From: Bacteroides sp.
GTDB taxonomy: Bacteria; Bacteroidota; Bacteroidia; Bacteroidales; SM23-62
Direction: 5' to 3'
Length of the DNA: 64,000 nucleotides
NCBI GenBank assembly: GCA_011053095.1
Contig: DRHS01000191.1
Span: 1 to 64,000, forward strand
The notes under the pieces are model-generated. The model ran no database searches. It had not been told where the DNA came from and saw only the letters and a program-made list of their open reading frames with translations. Position 1 is the stretch's first letter. Every line of letters starts with the position of its first letter. Of the stretch, positions 37,548-44,845 are shown one piece after another. A program made the translations under genes and the position numbers.

Positions 37548-38144
37548 TTATGATCTGGCAAATGCTATAAGAGATTTCATTTCCATTTGCTCTGCATTGT
37601 GAATATTATCAATATATTTCTTTCTTGATTCACCGGGTTTTACAAGATCCAATCCTCCCCATGTAAATACATCTTCATTAAACACATTTGATATTAGTAT
37701 ATCCGCACATAATCTTGAATGTCTTCCGTTTCCATTTGGGAAAGGATGGATCTTCACAAGCCTGAATTTGAATCGTATTGCAATCTCATCATGGGAATAG
37801 GTCTCATTGTCAATCCAGTATCTGCAATCATCCAACAGAGTTATTAAGCTTGTCGATATTTGCAATTTATCAATCCCTATATTTTTATTTGTATTCCTGA
37901 ATTTACCTGCCCATTCCCAGGTTTTATTAAACATCCTTTTATGAACCTCCATAATGAATTCAATTGTAAGAATCCGGTCCAGACTGAATTTTTTACTTAT
38001 TGTCCACTCAAAAGCAGATTCAATATTATGTTGTTCAAACTCATCCAGTTCTTTCCTGGTGGAGATGGTTTTTATTAAAATTCCGTCTTTTTCCTCTTCA
38101 GAAATTGGTGTTTGACCATAGATATATTCAAGATCTAGTCCCAC
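37548..38144 (-). CDS. Fic/DOC-family protein, mobile mystery protein B
   Basis: Fic domain AMP (or other nucleotidyl) transferase. The complete motif HPFPNGNGRHSR is at 133-144 with catalytic His133. Length 198 aa and the N-terminus match mobile mystery protein B, always found with the XRE protein A on mobile or variable DNA. The start is GTG, overlapping the upstream gene by 10 nt. Probably the toxin-like half of a pair; the target protein is unknown. Confidence 0.9.
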   Translation of the reverse strand: MGLDLEYIYGQTPISEEEKDGILIKTISTRKELDEFEQHNIESAFEWTISKKFSLDRILTIEFIMEVHKRMFNKTWEWAGKFRNTNKNIGIDKLQISTSLITLLDDCRYWIDNETYSHDEIAIRFKFRLVKIHPFPNGNGRHSRLCADILISNVFNEDVFTWGGLDLVKPGESRKKYIDNIHNAEQMEMKSLIAFARS

Positions 38145-38593
38145 AAATACTTCGGGATTTTAGCTGATAATTCTTCCTTTTTCTCCTTTACTGCCTGTTT
38201 AAGTCTAACATCCGAAGGCTTTTGATTTTCCAGGCTCATGGTTAGAGACGTTCGTTTTACAATTTCGGCTGCTAATTCTTCAGCTCTTTGTTCAATCATT
38301 TTCTGTAGCGAAAGCTGTTTTGGTATGAAACCGTATACAAATTTCATGTCAAGAGCCCTCGCAACATGCCGTAATACATTTAATGACACAGTACCACTTT
38401 TCTCGCGCTCCTCAGTTTGTTTTAAACCCTGAGGGGTAATATTCATCCTGCTGCTGAGTTGCCTCCGGGACATATTTATTGCTTTCCTGATTGAAAAAAT
38501 CCATCCTTCAGGTGGGATAACAAGATCATTCAAATTTTGGAATTCCCTGATTTTCCTATCCAGCTGATCAACTATTAGTTTTCGCTCTTTCAT
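38135..38593 (-). CDS. XRE-type regulator, mobile mystery protein A
   Basis: DNA-binding partner of the Fic protein, 152 aa. The HTH lies at about residues 33-85 (MSRRQLSSRMNITPQGLKQTEE), with a C-terminal helical region. In this family it acts as the antitoxin-like or autorepressor half. It starts at ATG 38593, downstream of a perfect 11-bp inverted repeat that is a good candidate binding site. Confidence 0.88.
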   Translation of the reverse strand: MKERKLIVDQLDRKIREFQNLNDLVIPPEGWIFSIRKAINMSRRQLSSRMNITPQGLKQTEEREKSGTVSLNVLRHVARALDMKFVYGFIPKQLSLQKMIEQRAEELAAEIVKRTSLTMSLENQKPSDVRLKQAVKEKKEELSAKIPKYLWD

Positions 38594-38601
38594 AAACCTA
38601 T

Positions 38602-38632
38602 AGCTTTATATTCAAATACCAAATATAAAGCT
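38602..38632. promoter_or_regulatory. Operator palindrome of the mobile mystery pair
   Basis: AGCTTTATATT (38602-38612) and AATATAAAGCT (38622-38632) are perfect inverted repeats with a 9-bp spacer, 8 nt upstream of the gene A start codon. A degenerate third half-site (ATTATAAAGCC) lies at 38655-38665. Autorepression by the XRE protein is the likely role (inference). Confidence 0.65.
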
Positions 38633-38647
38633 TTAACCTTTATTTTG

Positions 38648-38677
38648 CAAATAAATTATAAAGCCAAAGCTTTCAAA
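38648..38677 (-). promoter_or_regulatory. Candidate promoter of the mobile mystery pair
   Basis: On the minus strand TTTATTTG (38648-38655) is one mismatch from TAnnTTTG, with TTTG (38674-38677) 18 nt further upstream as -33 element. The palindrome sits downstream of it in the 5' leader. Confidence 0.4.
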
Positions 38678-38708
38678 AACTAGATTCATTGAATTTGGTC
38701 AGGACATT

Positions 38709-39830
38709 CTACAATCTTCCGTCGTAATCATTGCCTTGTTCCGGTTTCAGGGGCCATTTAACCGGCGTGTTGTCTCGGGTGGACCTGTATATTGCTGTAA
38801 AGATCTCTACGGTAACTCTCCCCTCTTCTCCGGTAATGAGAGGTTTCCGGCCTTCAAGAATGGCCAGCAGGAAATCTTCTATGTTACGCTCATGGAAATA
38901 ATCGAGTGGTTTTTCAAGTGAATTGAAAAAATCTGAATCTTCCTGATTCCAGTTTTCGATCATTTTTTCTTCACCTGGAACGGACCAAACGTCAAGAACA
39001 GGAGGAGCAAGGATTATTGACATCCCGGCTACAAACATAGCACCGGCATCCGTCTGTACCCCTACGGATGCCCCGCTCTTCCCGTGAACGTGGACCTTTC
39101 CGTAGATACCGGGTTTCTGTGCATTTGAAACTATGATATTACCGATGCCCCCGTTCTTGAATTTGATAATAGCATTCGCGGTATCATCAACTTCAATATA
39201 AGGATGATTGATATTTGACCAGTGCCCGTACAACTCATCGATCTCCCCCATATACCATTGAAGAAGGTCAATCTGGTGAGGAGCCTGGTTCACAAGTACT
39301 CCTCCTCCCTCATCAGCCCAGGTTCCCCGCCAGGGATCACTGTCATAGTATTCCTTGTTCCTCCAGCCAAGCATATTAACCGTACCGAAAGCAGGTGTTC
39401 CGATTTTTCCTGCATCAATGGCTTCTTTGACCCGCATTACAGGCCTGAACCATCTGCGCTGGTATATCATCCCAATCTGCCTGCCTGTATTCCGGGAGAC
39501 TTCGAGCATAGCATCGCAGTCCTCCAATGAAGACGCGAGTGGCTTTTCGATCAGGACATGGGCGCCGGCTTTTAGAGCAGCGATTGTAGGTTCCTTATGA
39601 TTTGGATGCGGAGTTAGTATGATAACAACGTCGATTTTTTCCTTTGTTACCATTTCAGTAACATCGGTGTATGCATTTACTCCGTATTTTAAGGCATACT
39701 CCTTTGCCTTTTGCATGTTTCGGCTGCATACGGCAGTGAATTGCGATTCTTTCAGATTTACAAGGGCAGCTGTATGCATGTCGGTTATCTTCCCGATACC
39801 AACAACAGCAGTTTTAAGTTTTTCGCTCAT
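38709..39830 (-). CDS. Gfo/Idh/MocA-family oxidoreductase
   Basis: NAD(P)-dependent sugar or inositol dehydrogenase family, 373 aa. N-terminal Rossmann motif VVGIGKITDMH (about 9-19), and the catalytic EKP motif in HVLIEKPLASS (about 91-101). The C-terminal domain contains GGGVLVNQAPHQIDLLQWYMG, which carries the conserved His. Cytoplasmic, no signal. It follows a zinc dehydrogenase gene by 16 nt, and the two probably act on the same carbohydrate. Substrate unknown. Confidence 0.92.
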   Translation of the reverse strand: MSEKLKTAVVGIGKITDMHTAALVNLKESQFTAVCSRNMQKAKEYALKYGVNAYTDVTEMVTKEKIDVVIILTPHPNHKEPTIAALKAGAHVLIEKPLASSLEDCDAMLEVSRNTGRQIGMIYQRRWFRPVMRVKEAIDAGKIGTPAFGTVNMLGWRNKEYYDSDPWRGTWADEGGGVLVNQAPHQIDLLQWYMGEIDELYGHWSNINHPYIEVDDTANAIIKFKNGGIGNIIVSNAQKPGIYGKVHVHGKSGASVGVQTDAGAMFVAGMSIILAPPVLDVWSVPGEEKMIENWNQEDSDFFNSLEKPLDYFHERNIEDFLLAILEGRKPLITGEEGRVTVEIFTAIYRSTRDNTPVKWPLKPEQGNDYDGRL

Positions 39831-39846
39831 GATATTTATTTATGTT

Positions 39847-40884
39847 TTAGGAACCGGGGTTCAATACTACTTTTAGCAATCCCTTTTCCTTGTTGTAAAG
39901 CCTCCTGAACCAATCAGCACCTTCCGATAAGGGCGCCTCTGCACTTAGGATGGCATCAACATTTACCTCCCTGCGTGCTATCATATCCAGGACCATAGGA
40001 TACTCGCCACAAATGGCGCAACTGCCCTGAAGTCTTATCTGCTGGGTGACAACTGTCTGCAAGGGCAGCTCAACTGAGGGTGCCAGGTTCCCGACTAATG
40101 TTACGGTGGCTCCTTTCCTGGCACATTCTATTGCCATTTTTACTGTGTCTGCAATTCCCACAACTTCAAAAACCACATCAGCCCCACGGTTCTCACTCAA
40201 TGAATACACTTCATTCTTAACATCTGTCTTTGAAGCGTTCAGAGTATGATCTGCACCCAGTTTCTTCGCCAGAGCCAGTTTGTCATCTTCAAGATCAACA
40301 ACAATGATTTTACCGCAGCCCTTTGAACGTAAAACCTGTATTACAAAAAGACCGATCATTCCGGCACCAATTACAACAGCAGTATCTTTTCTGTCCAGGG
40401 GAGTAAGATCAACTGCGTGGGCAGCGACAGCTACAGGCTCAACCATGGAGGCCTGGGTGAAACTAACACCCTCGGGTATTCGATAAAGAATGTGCTGAGG
40501 CACATTTACCAGTTCCGCGAATGCACCATGTCTGCGGTAATCACCGGGAGAGACACCAAGTACCATACGATTGTCACTCAGGTTGTAGAGTCCTTTTTTT
40601 GTATACCAGTCATCAAGCCGGTATATGGTTGAATCGAAAGTGACACGATCACCGGGATTCCAACCTTCAACATCTTTCCCCGTTGAGACAATTACACCGG
40701 CTGCTTCATGTCCCATAATAATCGGTGGAATCCTCCTGCCGGTGCTTCCGTCCATGCCATGTACATCGGATCCGCAAATGCCGACAGCTTTTACTTCAAT
40801 CATTACCTCATCATCTGCCATCACCGGATCCGGCCAGTCTTTGTATACTAACTTGTTATACTGCTCAAGCACAAGTGCTTTCAT
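39847..40884 (-). CDS. Zinc-type medium-chain alcohol/polyol dehydrogenase lacking the structural zinc site
   Basis: Sorbitol/threonine-dehydrogenase-like enzyme, 345 aa. Catalytic zinc ligands are present: Cys37 (GICGSD), His59-Glu60 (GHE) and Glu149 (VEP). The NAD motif VIGAGMIGLFVIQ follows. The loop that normally holds four Cys (about 84-105) keeps its length but has none: STIYRLDDWY then KKGLYNLSDN. ATG 40884 is chosen over a TTG at 40893. It sits 20 nt after the PPC gene and before the Gfo/Idh gene, suggesting one transcript and a shared sugar or polyol substrate. Confidence 0.9.
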   Translation of the reverse strand: MKALVLEQYNKLVYKDWPDPVMADDEVMIEVKAVGICGSDVHGMDGSTGRRIPPIIMGHEAAGVIVSTGKDVEGWNPGDRVTFDSTIYRLDDWYTKKGLYNLSDNRMVLGVSPGDYRRHGAFAELVNVPQHILYRIPEGVSFTQASMVEPVAVAAHAVDLTPLDRKDTAVVIGAGMIGLFVIQVLRSKGCGKIIVVDLEDDKLALAKKLGADHTLNASKTDVKNEVYSLSENRGADVVFEVVGIADTVKMAIECARKGATVTLVGNLAPSVELPLQTVVTQQIRLQGSCAICGEYPMVLDMIARREVNVDAILSAEAPLSEGADWFRRLYNKEKGLLKVVLNPGS

Positions 40885-40890
40885 AGAATT

Positions 40891-40898
40891 CAAATATA
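40891..40898 (-). promoter_or_regulatory. Possible -7 box close to the dehydrogenase start
   Basis: The minus strand reads TATATTTG, a full consensus match, but only 6 nt before ATG 40884. Transcription from it would give an almost leaderless mRNA, and no -33 element is at the right spacing. It may be chance. Confidence 0.25.
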
Positions 40899-40904
40899 TA
40901 TTTA

Positions 40905-41447
40905 CTAACGTAGTGTTTTGTCGTCAAATCTTTTCAGAGACGCGTCATCATCGAGTATTCCAATGGTGATGATACAGAATGTGAACACCTCTGTCCCGGG
41001 TTCCAGGTGCCCGCCTATCGCCATATTTTCGTCGCTCAGTGTAACATGGGCATGCACCCTGCCATCAACAACATAACCGGTAATATTGGTCACATCCATC
41101 GGTACTTCCTTTTTGACAAACTCATTCTTCGAGGGAAATGAATTATTGTCCACCACATGTATATGATAGCTGATAACGGAACCAATACCTGTTATGATTA
41201 CCGCGTTATTGATCTTTTCCTCTTTTACGATCTGGTTCAATCCCTCAAGGATATCCGTCTTGTGCTTCATGCGGGAAACGATGAACCTTTCAAAAGATAC
41301 ATCTGTGGAGTAAACATCCGGTACATCATCATTCCCAACGATATGATCCGGGGTCTCTACATTATAAAATGGTTCGTCTTCAATGGTCTGGCTGTATGAT
41401 ATTGCCAGAATTGAGGATAAAAATAAAATCAAAATCAGGTGTTTCAT
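40905..41447 (-). CDS. Exported PPC/DUF296-domain protein
   Basis: A signal peptide (MKHLILILFLSSILAISYSQ) precedes a PPC (DUF296) domain. The domain shows VIITGIGSVISYHIHVV and the metal-site-like HAHVTLSDENMAIGGHL, with three His as in trimeric bacterial PPC proteins. Most bacterial PPC proteins are cytoplasmic and of unknown function, and plant ones bind AT-rich DNA. An exported one is therefore unlikely to bind chromosomal DNA. ATG 41447 is preferred to the longer frame at 41477. Confidence 0.82.
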   Translation of the reverse strand: MKHLILILFLSSILAISYSQTIEDEPFYNVETPDHIVGNDDVPDVYSTDVSFERFIVSRMKHKTDILEGLNQIVKEEKINNAVIITGIGSVISYHIHVVDNNSFPSKNEFVKKEVPMDVTNITGYVVDGRVHAHVTLSDENMAIGGHLEPGTEVFTFCIITIGILDDDASLKRFDDKTLR

Positions 41448-41580
41448 ATTCTCGCGTATAAGGCTTAATTGACACAATAAATATAGTCAGCCTTTTTCAG
41501 TATTCTCACAGCAGATGTTCGTTTAAAACAGAAATGCTCCTTTTTCCGACAAAATGAAAGTCATTATTCCCTTTTAATTA

Positions 41581-41588
41581 TAATTTTG
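41581..41588 (+). promoter_or_regulatory. -7 box before the aspartate kinase gene
   Basis: TAATTTTG matches TAnnTTTG, 41 nt before ATG 41630. No clear -33 element. Confidence 0.45.
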
Positions 41589-41629
41589 CCACTTTTGCAG
41601 ATTCATTACAAGTAATACCACAGAATTTC

Positions 41630-43015
41630 ATGCTTACAGTTGAAAAGATCGGGGGATCCTCGATGAGCAAATTCGGGGATGTACTCCGGAATATCATTAT
41701 CGGATCCCGGAAAAAGGGAGATTATTTTGGACGAATTTTCATTGTCTCTGCTTACGGAGGTGTAACAAATTGGCTACTGGAACACAAAAAGACCGGAGAA
41801 CCGGGGGTTTATGATTTCTTTGTCAGGGGAGAGGACTACCAGGCCGAATTGGGAAAACTGCTAGGCAAATTTATTGAGATCAATAAGACTCTTAAAGACA
41901 TTAAACTGGACCAGAAAATTGCTGACGATTTCATCACCAACAGGATTAAACAGTCGAGGGATTATCTGAACAGCCTTGCCGAAGTAATGGCATCAGGCTA
42001 TGTCAACCACCAGAACATTCTGCTTGCAGCCCGTGAGATACTTGCATCCATAGGGGAGGCACATTCGGCGTTCAACTCCGTAAACATACTCCAGAACAAC
42101 GGGATCAACGCCACCTTCGTTGATCTCTGCGGATTCCATGACACCGAACACCTGACCATTGACAAGCGGATACAGAAGGCTTTTGCGGGACTCGATTGCT
42201 CTTCAACCATTCCCATTGTAACCGGCTATACCAAGGGAACAGAAGGGATTATGAGGGAATTTGACCGGGGATACTCAGAGGTTACCTTCAGTAAAATTGC
42301 TGTTGAAGTGAAGGCCGACGAAGCTGTGATCCACAAGGAGTATCATCTTTCTACAGCAGATCCTATGATCGTGGGAATAGAGAACTCCCGTCCGGTGGGA
42401 CAAACTAATTATAATGTTGCCGACCAGCTTGCTGATATTGGCATGGAGGCAATCCACCCAAAGGCTTCAAAGCCGCTTGAAGTGTCAGGCATAAACATAC
42501 GGATTAAAAATACCTTCGAACCTGATCATCCCGGAACACTAATCACCCGTGAATATATTGGTGAAAAATCAATGGTCGAAATTGTTACCGGTACTGATAA
42601 GGTGGTAGCCATTGAGGTTCATGATCCTTTTATGGTCGGACAGGTAGGTTTTGACCTTAACATGATGAAGCTTATCCAGAAGTACAATGTCTCCTACATA
42701 CTGAAGGCTACAAACGCCAACAGCATCACCACGGTAATCTGGGAAAAGGACCAGGATGAAAAATTACTGGAAGAGTTGCGTAAGGGTTATCACAGGATAA
42801 CGGTAAAAAAAGTTGCGATCGTTTCTGCCCTCGGTACCAACATAGCCATGCCAGGGGCACTCGCCAAAGCCACTGGTGCACTCTATAAAAACAAAATTAA
42901 TATCGAATGCGTCTCCCAGTCACTTATGCAAGTCAATATGCAGTTTGTGATAGACCGCAAAGATTATAAGTCGGCAATCATAGCAATGAACCAGGTGCTC
43001 TGCCTGCAGGATTAG
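41630..43015 (+). CDS. Aspartate kinase, ectoine-type (Ask_Ect-like)
   Basis: Phosphorylates L-aspartate, the first step toward lysine, threonine, methionine or ectoine. ATP/substrate motif KIGGSSM at 6-12, VSAYGGVTNWLLEHKKTGEPG, and a C-terminal ACT region (about 330-455). The sequence style, especially the EKIGGSSM start and EHKKTGEPG, resembles the aspartokinases found in ectoine operons rather than the usual LysC. No ectA/B/C genes are in the window. Single-gene transcript with a converging hairpin after it. Confidence 0.88.
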   Translation: MLTVEKIGGSSMSKFGDVLRNIIIGSRKKGDYFGRIFIVSAYGGVTNWLLEHKKTGEPGVYDFFVRGEDYQAELGKLLGKFIEINKTLKDIKLDQKIADDFITNRIKQSRDYLNSLAEVMASGYVNHQNILLAAREILASIGEAHSAFNSVNILQNNGINATFVDLCGFHDTEHLTIDKRIQKAFAGLDCSSTIPIVTGYTKGTEGIMREFDRGYSEVTFSKIAVEVKADEAVIHKEYHLSTADPMIVGIENSRPVGQTNYNVADQLADIGMEAIHPKASKPLEVSGINIRIKNTFEPDHPGTLITREYIGEKSMVEIVTGTDKVVAIEVHDPFMVGQVGFDLNMMKLIQKYNVSYILKATNANSITTVIWEKDQDEKLLEELRKGYHRITVKKVAIVSALGTNIAMPGALAKATGALYKNKINIECVSQSLMQVNMQFVIDRKDYKSAIIAMNQVLCLQD

Positions 43016-43017
43016 AA

Positions 43018-43071
43018 CCAGTCCACCCTCCAGGATCATCCAGTGGTCAGGGAGTAATCCGGGTGGACTGG
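43018..43071. terminator. Inverted repeat between convergent genes
   Basis: CCAGTCCACCC (43018-43028) pairs perfectly with GGGTGGACTGG (43061-43071), an 11-bp stem with a 32-nt loop between the aspartate kinase gene and the SDR gene. Likely a shared terminator structure. Confidence 0.5.
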
Positions 43072-43083
43072 CTTGCCAAAGGT

Positions 43084-44103
43084 TCAGGCAATTTTTCTCT
43101 TCAGATTTGCGGATTCAGAACCTGCCGAACGAGCACGGAAATAATCGATCCCTCCTGAGAGTCCAACGATAACATTCCAGGCTGCATCCCTTTTCGCGTA
43201 ATCATTCAGAAGATCGGTATTCACAACTTCTGGTATCCCTGTCATTTTCTTTGGAGGAGATGCATAGAATCTGCCGTTGGTTTCCCCCGGCAATTCAACT
43301 GCTGAAATATATCTTAAGGCACCTGCTGATGTAGGAGAGGACATACCCATAGCCTTACCAATAAAGGAACCCATAAGCGGAATCATAACCCGCCTGAACA
43401 TAAAGCTCTGGTTTCGGCCAAAATTGGTCCCGGGAACACTCCCCGGTGAAATAGCAAAAGCCCGCATACCCTTAGGAATTTTCTCTGAAATAGCAGAGGC
43501 CCACCATGCTACATACAGTTTAGCTATTGAATAGGCCTTCATAACATGATATTTGTCAGGAGCATAGCCTCTGGCAAATGCTTCTAAGGTTTTCTCAATA
43601 TCACTCCCAAATTCAGCATCACTTATGCTGTCAAAATCTGGCAGAGCCATTCCTGACACATCCCCCCTGGCAGCCTCAGAACCAGCAATTACAATGTTCG
43701 CTTCATCCGACAGGAGTCCTTTCTCGAGCAAACTTATTGTCAAAACATGATGACCGACAAGGGTAGAAGCAAATGTCAGGTCAACCCCGTTGCTGTTCCT
43801 GGTAAGGTCAGCAGCGGCGGAACCTGCGTTTAGTATAAGTAGATCAATTTGCCTGCCCATTTCGATCAATTTGCCTGAAGCTTCCTTAGCAGATTTTACC
43901 TCAGTGGTATCCATTGTCAGTGGAATGTAATTGCTTTTAAATCCTTGTTCCCTGAGTCTTGCTGCAGTATTGACGGACTTTTGAATTGTACGTGCCACAA
44001 AAATTATATTTCCATATCCCTTGCCAGCAAGCTGAGCTGCGGTTTCAAAACCGATTCCTGAGTTTGCCCCGGTAACCAGAGCCGTCTTTTCATTGTTTGT
44101 CAT
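43084..44103 (-). CDS. Short-chain dehydrogenase/reductase (SDR)
   Basis: NAD(P)-dependent oxidoreductase with the classical Rossmann motif TGANSGIGFETA near residues 15-26, LILNAGSAA, and the active-site segment YAPDKYHVMKAYSIAK with YxxxK (YSIAK). At 339 aa it is longer than typical SDRs (about 250), with a protochlorophyllide-reductase/retinol-dehydrogenase-like C-terminus. The TetR gene is immediately upstream on the same strand, and matching operator sequences precede both genes. Substrate unknown. Confidence 0.9.
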   Translation of the reverse strand: MTNNEKTALVTGANSGIGFETAAQLAGKGYGNIIFVARTIQKSVNTAARLREQGFKSNYIPLTMDTTEVKSAKEASGKLIEMGRQIDLLILNAGSAAADLTRNSNGVDLTFASTLVGHHVLTISLLEKGLLSDEANIVIAGSEAARGDVSGMALPDFDSISDAEFGSDIEKTLEAFARGYAPDKYHVMKAYSIAKLYVAWWASAISEKIPKGMRAFAISPGSVPGTNFGRNQSFMFRRVMIPLMGSFIGKAMGMSSPTSAGALRYISAVELPGETNGRFYASPPKKMTGIPEVVNTDLLNDYAKRDAAWNVIVGLSGGIDYFRARSAGSESANLKRKIA

Positions 44104-44124
44104 AATTATATCTATTTTGATTAT

Positions 44125-44144
44125 TGAATGTACTGATCTATTCA
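44125..44144. promoter_or_regulatory. Second TetR-type operator before the SDR gene
   Basis: TGTACTGATC (44129-44138) repeats the first ten bases of the palindrome before the TetR gene. It is framed by inverted arms TGAAT (44125-44129) and ATTCA (44140-44144). It lies 22 nt upstream of the SDR ATG. Confidence 0.5.
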
Positions 44145-44160
44145 GTTTATTGAGAAAAAA

Positions 44161-44742
44161 TTATTCGCGCAGATATTGTATTACATTATTAATTGAGCTT
44201 TTCATTCCCTCCCCATCCTGTGAGAGCCTGCCAAGGACAAATGCACCATAGAACTGGGCCTGAACCATGCAGGCCATTTCCATTGAATCCTTATCCTTTC
44301 GGATCTCCCCTGTTTCCTGGCCCTGAATTATGCAGTCATTTAAAACCTTCAGCATCTTTTTCATCTGCACCTCTGTTGAATTACGAAGAAAATCATTGAT
44401 GCCTGCACATTCGATCGAGAGCTTCTGGACCAGGCATTCAGATTTGAATTCTCTTCTAATAGCCTCCGCAGTGATGCTGTCGGCAAGATTCTCGATCCGT
44501 TTAAGGGCACTGCCAACAGCCGAATCAGTCAATTTACTCTTATAATAAGCAACGGCACCCTCACCATACTGCTCAATCACCCTTCCGGCAAATCCCTCTT
44601 TGCTTTTGAAATGATAATAGAATGAGCTCCGTGGGTATCCCGATTTCTCAAGTATCTCCTCGGTTCCGGTATTAAAGTAACCTTTAGACTGAAACAATTC
44701 CTGTCCCACTTCAATCACCCTATTTATATCATGTTTTGCCAT
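44161..44742 (-). CDS. TetR/AcrR-family regulator
   Basis: A 193-residue repressor. The N-terminal HTH (about 8-52) reads GTEEILEKSGYPRSSFYYHFKSKEGF, the standard TetR recognition helix, followed by an all-helical ligand domain. ATG 44742 lies just downstream of a perfect 16-bp palindrome overlapping the -7 box, so it is probably autorepressed and also controls the downstream SDR gene. Inducer unknown. Confidence 0.92.
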   Translation of the reverse strand: MAKHDINRVIEVGQELFQSKGYFNTGTEEILEKSGYPRSSFYYHFKSKEGFAGRVIEQYGEGAVAYYKSKLTDSAVGSALKRIENLADSITAEAIRREFKSECLVQKLSIECAGINDFLRNSTEVQMKKMLKVLNDCIIQGQETGEIRKDKDSMEMACMVQAQFYGAFVLGRLSQDGEGMKSSINNVIQYLRE

Positions 44743-44749
44743 ATTAGAC

Positions 44750-44765
44750 TGTACTGATCAGTACA
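44750..44765. promoter_or_regulatory. TetR operator palindrome
   Basis: TGTACTGATCAGTACA is a perfect 16-bp palindrome, 7 nt upstream of the TetR start codon. It overlaps the end of the -7 box TATGTTTG (44764-44771, minus strand). Binding here would block transcription. Confidence 0.7.
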
Positions 44766-44771
44766 AACATA
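44764..44771 (-). promoter_or_regulatory. -7 box of the TetR gene
   Basis: The minus strand reads TATGTTTG, a full TAnnTTTG match, 21 nt before ATG 44742 and overlapped by the operator. Confidence 0.5.
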
Positions 44772-44845
44772 CGGAATTTTTGAATTAGTCAACTCCTTTT
44801 AAAAGATTTATTAGAAAATTAACATCTCAGATTACAATGAGCTAT

